Below are positions 6,990 to 14,362 of a stretch of 15,137 bases of DNA, piece by piece (position 1 is the stretch's first letter; every line of letters begins with the position of its first letter). The notes beneath the pieces were generated by a model that saw only the letters and a list, made by a program, of their open reading frames with translations, had not been told where the DNA came from and did not search any database. The stretch is from NCBI GenBank assembly GCA_937928195.1, contig CALEYZ010000205.1, positions 1 to 15,137 on the forward strand. The letters are read 5' to 3'. Source of the DNA: an uncultured Limnohabitans sp. (lineage in GTDB: Bacteria > Pseudomonadota > Gammaproteobacteria > Burkholderiales > Burkholderiaceae_C). Both the position numbers and the translations under genes were made by a program.

Positions 6990-6998
6990 TTCAAATGA
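6986..6998. promoter_or_regulatory. LysR-type T-N11-A box
   Basis: TCATTTCAAATGA is a perfect 13-bp palindrome with 6-bp arms around a central C. It has exactly the T-N11-A layout known for LysR-type binding boxes. Its first four bases are shared with the right arm of the neighbouring palindrome, so the two sites are overlapping or alternative. Confidence 0.6.
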
Positions 6999-7016
6999 AC
7001 TATTTTGGGTATCGCC

Positions 7017-7955
7017 ATGAAGCTTCACCAACTGCAAGCACTTGTCGGCGTGGTTGAACACGGCAGCATTCGGGCTACGGCCCGTGAGATGCACCTAACG
7101 CAAGCGGCCTTGACCAAATCATTGCGAACCCTTGAGGAAGATGCTGGCGTTTCACTGCTGATCAGAAAATCCCGTGGCGTGGTGCTAACAGAAGCAGGCC
7201 AGCGATTGCACGCCAGAGCCAAACTGGTCACGCGTCAAATTTCTCTGGCGCATGAAGACCTTCGCCAATCACAAGGTGAAGACACCGGCACCTTGCGCGT
7301 TGGCATTACCCCCTACCTCATGCTGACGGTCTTGGGCGAGGCGTTCATGTGGTTCAGACGGCGCTATCCAAAAGTTCAGTTGCGATTGGTTGAGGGCTTG
7401 GTGGCCCGCGTTCTTCCCAGCTTGCGGGATGGCTCATTGGACTTTGCGATCGTGGCCGACAGCGGCGAAGTGATTCACTCTGAATTTGATGCCACGCGAC
7501 TTCTGCAAGAACCTCAAAGAATTGTGGTCCGTGAAGGCCATCCCATTTTGTTGCAAGCCAATCCCGCCCGTTTGGCAAGCTTGGAGTGGGTCTTACCAGG
7601 GCCCTTCGCCAATGATTTGGACGATGGTTTGACAGCCATGTTCAAGCAAGCGGGCGTCAACGCGCCCAGCCTCATGACGCACTGCGATGCCATGGCCGCC
7701 ATGGCCTTGGTCAGGCAATCCGATGCGGTCAGTGTCATGCCCGCACCGTTGTTAGCGCAACCCGAGTGCCGCGGTCTGGTTGAAATTTCATTGAAAAAAC
7801 TCAGCCCACCACCGATCGAACTCGTTTTGCTTGCAACACCCGATGTACCGCTCACGCCTGCTGCAGCTTACTTTGCACGTTGTCTCACCGATGCCATCAT
7901 GGCGCAACACAAGGGTCGCAACACAAGGACCACGAGACTTGACGCAAAAACTTAG
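7017..7955 (+). CDS. LysR-type transcriptional regulator
   Basis: LysR-type regulators bind DNA as tetramers and usually control a divergent operon in response to a small molecule. The 312-residue product has the N-terminal winged helix-turn-helix (LHQLQALVGVVEHGSIRATA, recognition region around residues 17-40, TQAALTKSLRTLEEDAGVSL) followed by the linker helix and a two-lobed ligand domain from about residue 91 (GTLRVGITPYLM). ATG 7017 was chosen; a TTG four codons earlier (7005) has no better site. The gene is divergent from the receptor-M20-amidase operon, with two operator-like palindromes between, so that operon is the likely target. At its 3' end the stop overlaps the stop of the convergent ocd gene. 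Inducer unknown; an amide-linked acid or its product would fit the context. Confidence 0.95.
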   Translation: MKLHQLQALVGVVEHGSIRATAREMHLTQAALTKSLRTLEEDAGVSLLIRKSRGVVLTEAGQRLHARAKLVTRQISLAHEDLRQSQGEDTGTLRVGITPYLMLTVLGEAFMWFRRRYPKVQLRLVEGLVARVLPSLRDGSLDFAIVADSGEVIHSEFDATRLLQEPQRIVVREGHPILLQANPARLASLEWVLPGPFANDLDDGLTAMFKQAGVNAPSLMTHCDAMAAMALVRQSDAVSVMPAPLLAQPECRGLVEISLKKLSPPPIELVLLATPDVPLTPAAAYFARCLTDAIMAQHKGRNTRTTRLDAKT

Positions 7956-9070
7956 TCAGCGCAAATGAGTTCGCTTTGCTCGACCATTGAAGACAGTCCC
8001 GTTTTCAGAAGCGTGCCGAACAAGTTTTTCGGGTCACTCAATTGAGGAATCAAGGCCAAGCGTTCACCCAGGCCCAATGAAATTGCAGCTTCATGCATGA
8101 AACGCATGGCAGCAAAATCTTCTAAGGCAAAACCAACTGAGTCAAAGACGGTGATTTGGTCTGAATTGTCTCTGCCAGTTTTTTGACCAGATAAGACTTC
8201 CCACAGTTCAGTCACTTTAAAGTTATGTGGCATTTGCTGAATGTCGCCTTCAACCCGCGACTGTGGGGTGTACTCCACAAACACTTTGCTGGCTGCCAAG
8301 ACAGCAGCAGACAATTCAGTTTTACCAGGACAATCACCGCCCACCGCATTGATGTGCATGCCGGGCTCCATCATGTCGGCCGTGATGATGGTGGCGCATG
8401 ACTTGTCTGCCGTGACAGTGGTCACGATATCGGCGCCATTGACAGCATGCGCAATGCTCTCGCAAATTCGCAAATTCAAGCCACTGCCACTCAAGTTCGC
8501 CATCAATTTGGCACTGGCATGGGGATCGATGTCATACAAGCGCACCGTGTCAATGCCCACCAAGTGCTGAAAGGCAAGTGCTTGGAACTCACTCTGTGCG
8601 CCATTGCCAATCAAAGCCATCACGCGGCTGCCAGGTCTTGCCAGCACCTTGGCAGCCAAGGCTGAAGTTGCAGCGGTTCGCAAAGCCGTGGTCAAAGTCA
8701 ACTCACTTAACAACAACGGTGTACCAGTTGCCACATCTGCCACCACCCCAAAGGCCATCACAGTTGACAAGCCCATGGCCGTATTTTGCGGATGACCATT
8801 GACGTACTTGAAACTGTAAGTTGTGCGATCTGCGATCGGCATCAACTCAATCACCCCTTGCAGAGAGTGATTGGCCACACGAGCAGATTTGTCAAAGTCA
8901 TTCCAGCGCATGAAGTCTTTGTGAATCAACTCTGAAATTCCCGCAATACAGGCTTTCAAACCTTTGCGCTGCACCAGTGCCACGGCAGCTGGGGCACTCA
9001 AGTAAAGGGGGCTGACGGACATTGCGGGGTTGGCAAAAGACGTCGTGAATTGCGATGCTGAAGTGGTCAT
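7952..9070 (-). CDS. ocd: Ornithine cyclodeaminase
   Basis: Ornithine cyclodeaminase converts L-ornithine to L-proline and ammonia with bound NAD, giving a one-step route into the proline and glutamate pathway. From ATG 9070 the product is 372 residues. It closely follows the true ornithine cyclodeaminase pattern rather than the wider mu-crystallin group: RVANHSLQGVIELMP (64-78), the lysine in FKYVNGHPQN (K88), the arginine in TALRTAATSA (R131), the nucleotide-binding GNGAQSEFQALAF (155-167), and aspartate D246 in NAVGGDCPGKTE, which match the substrate-contact residues known from the Pseudomonas putida enzyme. The frame extends 20 codons further, but that part is unlike the family and GAGAGA lies just before ATG 9070. 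It is divergent from an Lrp-type gene and converges on the LysR gene with overlapping stops. Confidence 0.95.
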   Translation of the reverse strand: MTTSASQFTTSFANPAMSVSPLYLSAPAAVALVQRKGLKACIAGISELIHKDFMRWNDFDKSARVANHSLQGVIELMPIADRTTYSFKYVNGHPQNTAMGLSTVMAFGVVADVATGTPLLLSELTLTTALRTAATSALAAKVLARPGSRVMALIGNGAQSEFQALAFQHLVGIDTVRLYDIDPHASAKLMANLSGSGLNLRICESIAHAVNGADIVTTVTADKSCATIITADMMEPGMHINAVGGDCPGKTELSAAVLAASKVFVEYTPQSRVEGDIQQMPHNFKVTELWEVLSGQKTGRDNSDQITVFDSVGFALEDFAAMRFMHEAAISLGLGERLALIPQLSDPKNLFGTLLKTGLSSMVEQSELICAD

Positions 9071-9144
9071 GTCGTGTCTCTCAAAATCAAAATTACAGAA
9101 TGAGACGAGTTTGCAAAGACTCAGCGACAATTAAAATAGGTAAA

Positions 9145-9174
9145 AATGTATTGTTTTGATAAATATTTTGTCAA
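9145..9174 (-). promoter_or_regulatory. Predicted ocd promoter
   Basis: On the minus strand, TTGACA (9174-9169) is a perfect -35, followed after 18 nt by TACATT (9150-9145), a 4-of-6 match to the -10. The transcript would start about 68 nt before the ATG at 9070. The -35 lies inside the palindrome at 9165-9177. Confidence 0.55.
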
Positions 9175-9177
9175 AAT
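9165..9177. promoter_or_regulatory. Palindromic operator holding both divergent -35 boxes
   Basis: ATTTTGTCAAAAT is a perfect 13-bp palindrome with 6-bp arms around a central T. It contains TTGACA for ocd on one strand and TTGTCA for the Lrp-type gene on the other. Additional half-sites surround it: TTTTGA at 9154-9159, and the 8-bp arms CAAAATGA (9172-9179) and TCATTTTG (9192-9199). Such AT-rich clustered repeats suit an Lrp/AsnC regulator. Confidence 0.6.
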
Positions 9178-9195
9178 GACACTCTTAAATATCAT
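9168..9195 (+). promoter_or_regulatory. Predicted promoter of the Lrp/AsnC gene
   Basis: TTGTCA (9168-9173), 16 nt spacer, then TATCAT (9190-9195), a 5-of-6 match to the -10. The transcript would begin near 9202, giving a short leader with GAGA at 9214-9217 before ATG 9225. Confidence 0.5.
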
Positions 9196-9224
9196 TTTGT
9201 TACATTTCACATCGAGACTTTCAA

Positions 9225-9644
9225 ATGGACGACATTGACCAACGGCTGATCAGCTTGCTTAGGCAAGATGCCCGAATGAGCATTGCAGACTTGGCTCACA
9301 AGCTCAAAGTGTCACGTGGCACCGTCAACAATCGACTCCGCAAGCTGGAAGACTCTCAGGTCATTGTGGGCTACACCCTCAAGCTAAGGCCTGACACAGA
9401 ACCAGAAACCATCAAGGCATGGATGGGGGTCTTGGTGGAAGGCAACACCACCCGACAGGTCATCGCCAGTTTACTGGGTGAGCCAGGCGTTGGTGCACTT
9501 CACGATACGAATGGGCGTTGGGATTTGTTGGCTGAAATCGAGGCGCCTTCCATGAAGGAGCTTTCAAACGTGCTCGAAAGAATCCGATTGATCAGTGGCA
9601 TTCGGTCCACTGAAACGAACATCCACCTAGCGTCTTACCGCTAG
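9225..9644 (+). CDS. Lrp/AsnC family transcriptional regulator
   Basis: Lrp/AsnC regulators sense amino acids through a RAM domain and bind DNA as dimers or octamers. The 139-residue product has an N-terminal helix-turn-helix (DDIDQRLISLLRQDARMSIADLAHKLKVSRGTVNNRLRKLE, residues 2-42) and a C-terminal RAM domain (about 65-139) with the glycine-containing GEPGVGALHDTNGRWDLL segment. It is slightly shorter than classic Lrp. It is divergent from ocd across a 154-bp AT-rich gap with repeated half-sites, so it very likely controls ocd, probably with ornithine, arginine or proline as effector, and may repress itself. ATG 9225 has GAGA 8 nt upstream. Its stop is 9 nt from the end of the convergent oxoprolinase gene. 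Family is certain; target and effector are inferred. Confidence 0.95.
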   Translation: MDDIDQRLISLLRQDARMSIADLAHKLKVSRGTVNNRLRKLEDSQVIVGYTLKLRPDTEPETIKAWMGVLVEGNTTRQVIASLLGEPGVGALHDTNGRWDLLAEIEAPSMKELSNVLERIRLISGIRSTETNIHLASYR

Positions 9645-9653
9645 TCCGATTGT

Positions 9654-12600
9654 TCAGATGTCAACTTTGGCGCCGTAGCCCCCACCACCAGGCGTGTGAA
9701 TTTCAAACACATCGCCTGGTGCCATGTCCACTTGACCAATGTGCTTCAGCACTTCGACACGCCCATCGGCTCGCTGCACTTGGTTGATGCCAGGCGCACC
9801 GGCTTGGCCACCAGCCATGCCAAAGGCGGGATGCACACGGCCGTTGGACAAAATGCTGGCCGTCATCGGCTCCAAGAATCGAATGCGACGCACGCCACCC
9901 ATGCCACCATGCCATTTGCCTTCTCCGCCAGATCCTTCGCGCATGGCATAACTGTCCAGACGCACAGGGAATCGGAATTCCAAAATTTCCGGATCGGTCA
10001 GGCGCGAGTTGGTCATGTGGGTTTGGACCACCGAGGTGCCATTGAAACCGGACGTGATCTGCCCTTGCGCGTCCACCATCACACCCGCACCGCTGCCACC
10101 TGAAATGGTTTCGTAATACTGGTACTTGGCATTGCCAAAAGTAAAGTTGTTCATGGTGGGCTGGCTGCCCGCCATCACACCCAAAGCGCCAAACAGCGCA
10201 TTGGTGATGCAGCTAGACGTCTCCACATTGCCGGCCACCACAGAGGCCGGGAAGTTGGGATTGAGCATGCAGCCTTCTGGAATGATCACATGCAAAGGCT
10301 TCAAGCATCCTGCATTCAGAGGAATGTCGTCGTTCACCAAACTTCTGAACACATACAGCACTGCGGCCATGCACACCGCGGTAGGCGCGTTGAAGTTGTT
10401 GGTCTGCTGGGCACTGGTGCCCGTGAAGTCAATTTCTGCGCTGCGGTTTTTGGCATCGACGCGCACAGCCACCTGAATTTGCGCACCATTGTCTAAGAGC
10501 AAAGTAAACGCGCCATCTTTCAATCGGGTGATCACACGCCGCACGGACTCTTCGGCGTTGTCTTGGACATGGCGCATGTAGGCTTGCACCACATCCAGTC
10601 CAAACTCGGCCACCATTTTGTGCAGCTCTTGCACACCCTTTTCATTGGCAGCCAACTGCGCGCGCAAATCGGCCATGTTTTGTTGCGGATTGCGACTGGG
10701 GTACTGGCCGCTGGCCAACAAGGCCAGCATGCCCTGCTCTTGCAACACACCCTCAGACACCAACTTGAAGTTGTTGATCTGAACGCCTTCTTCTTGAATG
10801 GTGTTGGAGAAAGGTGGCATCGAGCCTGGTGTGGTACCGCCAATGTCGGCATGGTGACCGCGCGAGCCTACATAGAATTCTGGTTGTATTGCACCGTCTA
10901 AAAACACAGGCGTGATGACGGTCACATCAGGCAAGTGCGTGCCACCGTGATACGGGTCATTGAGCACAAACACATCGCCGCGGTGCATCTTGCCTGCGTT
11001 TTCGCGAATGACCGTTTTGATGCTCTCGCCCATGCTGCCCAAGTGCACAGGCATGTGCGGCGCATTGGCAATGAGATGCCCTTGCGCGTTGAACAAGGCA
11101 CAAGAAAAATCAAGCCGCTCTTTGATGTTCACAGAGTAAGCCGTGTTTTGCAATTGCAAACCCATTTGCTCGGCAATGTTCATGAAGAGGTTGTTGAACA
11201 CCTCCAACAAAACCGGATCGACCGTGGTACCTGCAGCATGTTTGGTGTGACGCGCCTCTACGCGGTTCAATAACAGATGATCCAAAGCGGTCACTTGCGC
11301 TTGCCAGCCAGGCTCCACCACCGTGGTGGCGTTTTTCTCAGCGATGATGGCCGGGCCTGGAATCACATCACCGATGCGCAAATCTTCGCGCACAAACAAA
11401 CCGGCATCCCACCAACGCGACTCACCATCAGAGCCCGCAGAGTACATGCGCACAGTAGCGCGCTGAGGCACATCACGCGCAGGATTCAAAGCCTGCGGCA
11501 CTTCCACCGCAGCATCGCCTTTGATGACAGCTTCAACTGACACGGCTTCCACCATGAGGGCTTTGCCCATCATCAAAAAGGCAAAGCGCTGACGGTAGGC
11601 CTGCTCGAAACGCGCTGTGATGTCTTCAAGGCTGCCCATGCCGACCACCAAAGCAGAATCACTGCCTTCGTAGCGCACATGCACACGCTCGTGCAATTCA
11701 ATGACATCGCCCAGCGCTTGCTTCGCCAACGCATCGCGCGCAGCATCGCCCAAGCTTTGAAGCGGCGCCAACAAGGCCGGCATGGCCTCGGGTGTGAGGC
11801 GCAATTCAACCGCTTGCTCGCGAATCAAACTTTGATCGGCCAAGCCCATGCCATACGCAGACAGAACACCCGCCAGTGGGTGCACATAAACCTGCTTCAT
11901 GCCCAGTGCATCGGCCACCAAGCAAGCGTGCTGCCCCCCGGCCCCACCAAAGCATTGCAAGGTGTAACGCGTCACGTCGTAGCCACGCGCCACTGAAATT
12001 TTCTTGATGGCATTGGCCATCTGTTGAACCGCGATGCGAAGGAAACCATCGGCAATGGCTTCAGCAGGCCGGTTCATTTGATTTGACAAAGCCGCGAAGC
12101 GATCGGCCACCGCCTGTTTGTCCAAGCGTTGATTGCCATCTGGCCCAAACACCGCAGGGAAAAAGTCGGGCTGGACCTTGCCGACCAAGACGTTGGCATC
12201 GGTCACCGCCAAGGGGCCGCCGCGTCTGTAACTGGCAGGCCCCGGATTGGCACCTGCGCTTTGAGGGCCTACACGCAAACGCGCACCGTCAAATTGCAAC
12301 AGAGAGCCACCACCCGCTGCCACGGTGTGAATGCTCATCATGGGCGCACGCATGCGAATGCCCGCTACCTGTGTTTCAAACTCTCGCTCAAACTGGCCCG
12401 CGTAGTGCGACACATCCGTGGACGTACCGCCCATGTCAAAGCCAATCACTTTGTCGTGCCCTGCACCTTCCGCGGTTCGGGCCATGCCCACAATGCCACC
12501 TGCAGGTCCACTCAAGATGGCATCTTTGCCAGCGAAGGCATGTGCATCCGTTAGGCCCCCCGAAGACTGCATGAACATCAGCTTGACGCCGGGCATTTCG

Positions 12601-13313
12601 CTGGCCACTTGGTCAACATACCGACGCAAAATAGGCGACAAATACGCATCGACCACCGTGGTGTCACCCCGGCTGACAAATTTCATCAAGGGACTGGTTT
12701 GGTGGGACGTGCTGATTTGTGTAAAGCCAATCTCGCGCGCCAATTTTGCGGCCATGGTTTCGTGCTGTTGGTAACGATACGCGTGCATGAACACAATGGC
12801 CACACTGCGAATGCCCGCGTCAAACTGTGCCTGCAATTGAACACGCAGTGCATCCGCGTTCAAAGGCTCGATCACCTCACCTTGTGCCGACATGCGCTCT
12901 TGTGCTTCGATCACTTCGCTGTAGAGCAACTCGGGCAACACAATGTGGCGGTCAAACAATCGCGGGCGATTTTGATAAGCAATGCGCAAGGCATCTCGGA
13001 AACCGCGCGTTGTGACCAGCAGTGTTTTTTCACCCTTGCGCTCAAGCAAGGCGTTGGTGGCAACGGTGGTGCCCATCTTCACGCAACTCACCAATGCAGG
13101 CGTGACGGCCTCCTGCGCTGTCAATCCCAACAGGTGTCGGATGCCGGCCACTGCCGCATCTTTGTATTGGTCCGGATTTTCTGACAACAATTTGTGCGTC
13201 ACCAACTGACCCCCAGGCTTTTTGCCCACGATGTCGGTGAAAGTACCGCCTCGGTCAATCCAAAATTGCCAAGTTTTTTGATCTGAGTTTGTTGCGATAG
13301 ATTGCGATTGCAT
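9654..13313 (-). CDS. 5-oxoprolinase-type hydantoinase, fused HyuA-HyuB single chain
   Basis: 5-oxoprolinase opens the lactam ring of 5-oxoproline (pyroglutamate) to glutamate at the cost of ATP; related hydantoinases act on N-methylhydantoin and similar rings. The 1219-residue product joins both subunits in one chain. The HyuA part covers about 1-685 and holds ATP-site motifs FWIDRGGTFTD (17-27), GTTVATNALLERKG (81-94), GFDMGGTSTD (291-300) and CFGGAGGQHAC (454-464). The HyuB part, about 698-1219, has SVNIKERLDFSCALF (727-741), NDPYHGGTHLPD (785-796), GHHADIGGTTPGS (819-831) and ends HTPGGGGYG. Length and fusion favour 5-oxoprolinase over two-subunit hydantoinases, but substrate is not proven. 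ATG 13313 places the ATP motif at the usual distance; the frame is open 27 codons more, across two palindromes, and was not used. No clear Shine-Dalgarno is seen. Confidence 0.92.
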   Translation of the reverse strand: MQSQSIATNSDQKTWQFWIDRGGTFTDIVGKKPGGQLVTHKLLSENPDQYKDAAVAGIRHLLGLTAQEAVTPALVSCVKMGTTVATNALLERKGEKTLLVTTRGFRDALRIAYQNRPRLFDRHIVLPELLYSEVIEAQERMSAQGEVIEPLNADALRVQLQAQFDAGIRSVAIVFMHAYRYQQHETMAAKLAREIGFTQISTSHQTSPLMKFVSRGDTTVVDAYLSPILRRYVDQVASEMPGVKLMFMQSSGGLTDAHAFAGKDAILSGPAGGIVGMARTAEGAGHDKVIGFDMGGTSTDVSHYAGQFEREFETQVAGIRMRAPMMSIHTVAAGGGSLLQFDGARLRVGPQSAGANPGPASYRRGGPLAVTDANVLVGKVQPDFFPAVFGPDGNQRLDKQAVADRFAALSNQMNRPAEAIADGFLRIAVQQMANAIKKISVARGYDVTRYTLQCFGGAGGQHACLVADALGMKQVYVHPLAGVLSAYGMGLADQSLIREQAVELRLTPEAMPALLAPLQSLGDAARDALAKQALGDVIELHERVHVRYEGSDSALVVGMGSLEDITARFEQAYRQRFAFLMMGKALMVEAVSVEAVIKGDAAVEVPQALNPARDVPQRATVRMYSAGSDGESRWWDAGLFVREDLRIGDVIPGPAIIAEKNATTVVEPGWQAQVTALDHLLLNRVEARHTKHAAGTTVDPVLLEVFNNLFMNIAEQMGLQLQNTAYSVNIKERLDFSCALFNAQGHLIANAPHMPVHLGSMGESIKTVIRENAGKMHRGDVFVLNDPYHGGTHLPDVTVITPVFLDGAIQPEFYVGSRGHHADIGGTTPGSMPPFSNTIQEEGVQINNFKLVSEGVLQEQGMLALLASGQYPSRNPQQNMADLRAQLAANEKGVQELHKMVAEFGLDVVQAYMRHVQDNAEESVRRVITRLKDGAFTLLLDNGAQIQVAVRVDAKNRSAEIDFTGTSAQQTNNFNAPTAVCMAAVLYVFRSLVNDDIPLNAGCLKPLHVIIPEGCMLNPNFPASVVAGNVETSSCITNALFGALGVMAGSQPTMNNFTFGNAKYQYYETISGGSGAGVMVDAQGQITSGFNGTSVVQTHMTNSRLTDPEILEFRFPVRLDSYAMREGSGGEGKWHGGMGGVRRIRFLEPMTASILSNGRVHPAFGMAGGQAGAPGINQVQRADGRVEVLKHIGQVDMAPGDVFEIHTPGGGGYGAKVDI

Positions 13314-13333
13314 TTTGTAACGACTGCTGCAAA

Positions 13334-13350
13334 TAGAAACAAGGTTTCTA
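13334..13350. promoter_or_regulatory. Operator-like palindrome TAGAAAC-AAG-GTTTCTA
   Basis: Perfect 17-bp inverted repeat with 7-bp arms and a 3-bp spacer, at the predicted transcription start of the oxoprolinase gene. The GAAAC-N3-GTTTC core resembles operators reported for IclR-family regulators such as KdgR. No IclR gene is in the window, so the regulator would be encoded elsewhere. Confidence 0.6.
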
Positions 13351-13352
13351 CT

Positions 13353-13382
13353 ATGATTGATCCAAATTTGACCCTCGGTCAA
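13353..13382 (-). promoter_or_regulatory. Possible promoter of the oxoprolinase gene
   Basis: On the minus strand, TTGACC (13382-13377) is a 5-of-6 match to the -35, followed after 18 nt by AATCAT (13358-13353), a 4-of-6 -10. The transcript start would be near 13346, inside the palindrome at 13334-13350. On the other strand TATGAT (13352-13357) is a possible -10 for rdgC, without a good -35. Confidence 0.4.
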
Positions 13383-13383
13383 A
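13367..13383. promoter_or_regulatory. Operator-like palindrome TTTGACC-CTC-GGTCAAA
   Basis: Perfect 17-bp inverted repeat, again 7-bp arms and a 3-bp spacer. It covers the predicted -35 of the oxoprolinase promoter and lies in the rdgC leader, about 10 nt before the rdgC ribosome binding site. Its centre is 33 bp, about three helical turns, from the centre of the palindrome at 13334-13350. As RNA it could also fold as a short hairpin. Confidence 0.6.
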
Positions 13384-13402
13384 CAACCCCTCAAGGATAT
13401 AC

Positions 13403-14344
13403 GTGTTTAAAAATGTGATGGCCTACCGAATTGGGCCCAACTGGAATGCCACCGTACCAGAAATTGAGAGCGCTTTGGCTGCCAATCGTTTTGTGGAATG
13501 CTCACCTGGCCAAGACAAGTCCGTTGGCTGGACGGAGCCCCGAGGGGTGGCGCACGGCCCTTTGCTTGAATCTGTGGGCGGGCAATGGATTGCCAAATTG
13601 CTGATTGAAACCAAGGCCGTTCCATCCTCCGTGGTCAAACGCAAAGCTGAGCTTCAGGCCAAAGACATCGAAGAAAAAACCGGACGCAAGCCAGGCAAAA
13701 AAGAACAACGCGAAATGCGCGAAGACATTTTGCACAGCCTGCTGCCCCAAGCCTTTGCCAAGCAAGGCGCCGTCATGGTGTGGCTCAACCCCAAAGATCG
13801 CCTTTTGGCCATTGATGCCGCCAGCACAGGCAAAGCCGACGAGGTCATCACCCAATTGGTGCGCGCGCTGCCCGGGCTCGATCTCAACTTGCTGCAAACT
13901 GCCACATCGCCCCAAACAGGCATGGCCGCATGGCTGCTGGCCACAGACCCTGATGAGTTGCCCCCCACTTTGAGTGTCGAAAAAGAGTGCGTCCTCAAGT
14001 CGGGCGCTGAAGACCAACCCATGGTGAAGTACACACGACACGTGCTCAACACCGACGAAGTGCGCAAGCATGTGCGCGACGGCAAATTGCCCACCCAACT
14101 CGGCCTCAGCTGGGATGGCAAAGCCAGCTTTGTGCTCACCGACAATTTGCAATTCAAAAAAATCAGTTTCCTCGATGGCTCTGAACCTGAAGCCATTGGC
14201 GCTGAGGGCGATGACAAGTTCGATGCCGATGTGGTCCTCAGCACAGGCATGCTGGGCCCGCTCATTCAAGATGTGGTCACTGCCCTGGGCGGTGAGAATG
14301 TGTTTGCCGAAGCGGCATCCTCAGAAGAAGGGCCGCCGTTTTAA
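13403..14344 (+). CDS. rdgC: Recombination-associated protein RdgC
   Basis: RdgC forms a dimeric ring around double-stranded DNA and limits RecA activity; it is found in beta- and gammaproteobacteria. The product has 313 residues (303 in E. coli). The start FKNVMAYRI matches the family's FKNLMVYRL, and further marks are the lysine-rich stretch ending KEQREMREDILHSLLPQAFAK (the family's EVLHSLLPRAF), the central WLLATDPDELP region, LPTQLGLSWDGKASFVLTDNLQFKKISF, and the end FDADVVLSTGMLGPLIQDVVTALGGE. The start is GTG 13403 with AAGGA at 13393-13397, which places FKN exactly at the family N-terminus; ATG 13418 would cut that motif. It is divergent from the oxoprolinase gene and 18 nt ahead of crcB, so it is likely cotranscribed with crcB. 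Confidence 0.96.
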   Translation: MFKNVMAYRIGPNWNATVPEIESALAANRFVECSPGQDKSVGWTEPRGVAHGPLLESVGGQWIAKLLIETKAVPSSVVKRKAELQAKDIEEKTGRKPGKKEQREMREDILHSLLPQAFAKQGAVMVWLNPKDRLLAIDAASTGKADEVITQLVRALPGLDLNLLQTATSPQTGMAAWLLATDPDELPPTLSVEKECVLKSGAEDQPMVKYTRHVLNTDEVRKHVRDGKLPTQLGLSWDGKASFVLTDNLQFKKISFLDGSEPEAIGAEGDDKFDADVVLSTGMLGPLIQDVVTALGGENVFAEAASSEEGPPF

Positions 14345-14362
14345 TCGCAAAGGATCCTTGCC

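Noticed and set aside
13314..13394. Upstream TTG start for the oxoprolinase gene
   Set aside because: The added 27 residues have no family similarity and would place coding sequence over both palindromes and the predicted promoter.
3193..13402. Integrative element or insertion sequence carrying the catabolic block
   Set aside because: No integrase, transposase, terminal repeats, target duplications or tRNA end are visible; only the gene-order break hints at gain.
13502..14269. Open frame of 255 codons on the minus strand inside rdgC
   Set aside because: The RdgC frame matches the family over its whole length; the opposite frame has no recognisable domain or ribosome binding site.
14345..14362. 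Fluoride riboswitch before crcB
   Set aside because: The gap from rdgC is 18 nt, too short for the aptamer, and no such fold is seen upstream in the rdgC end.
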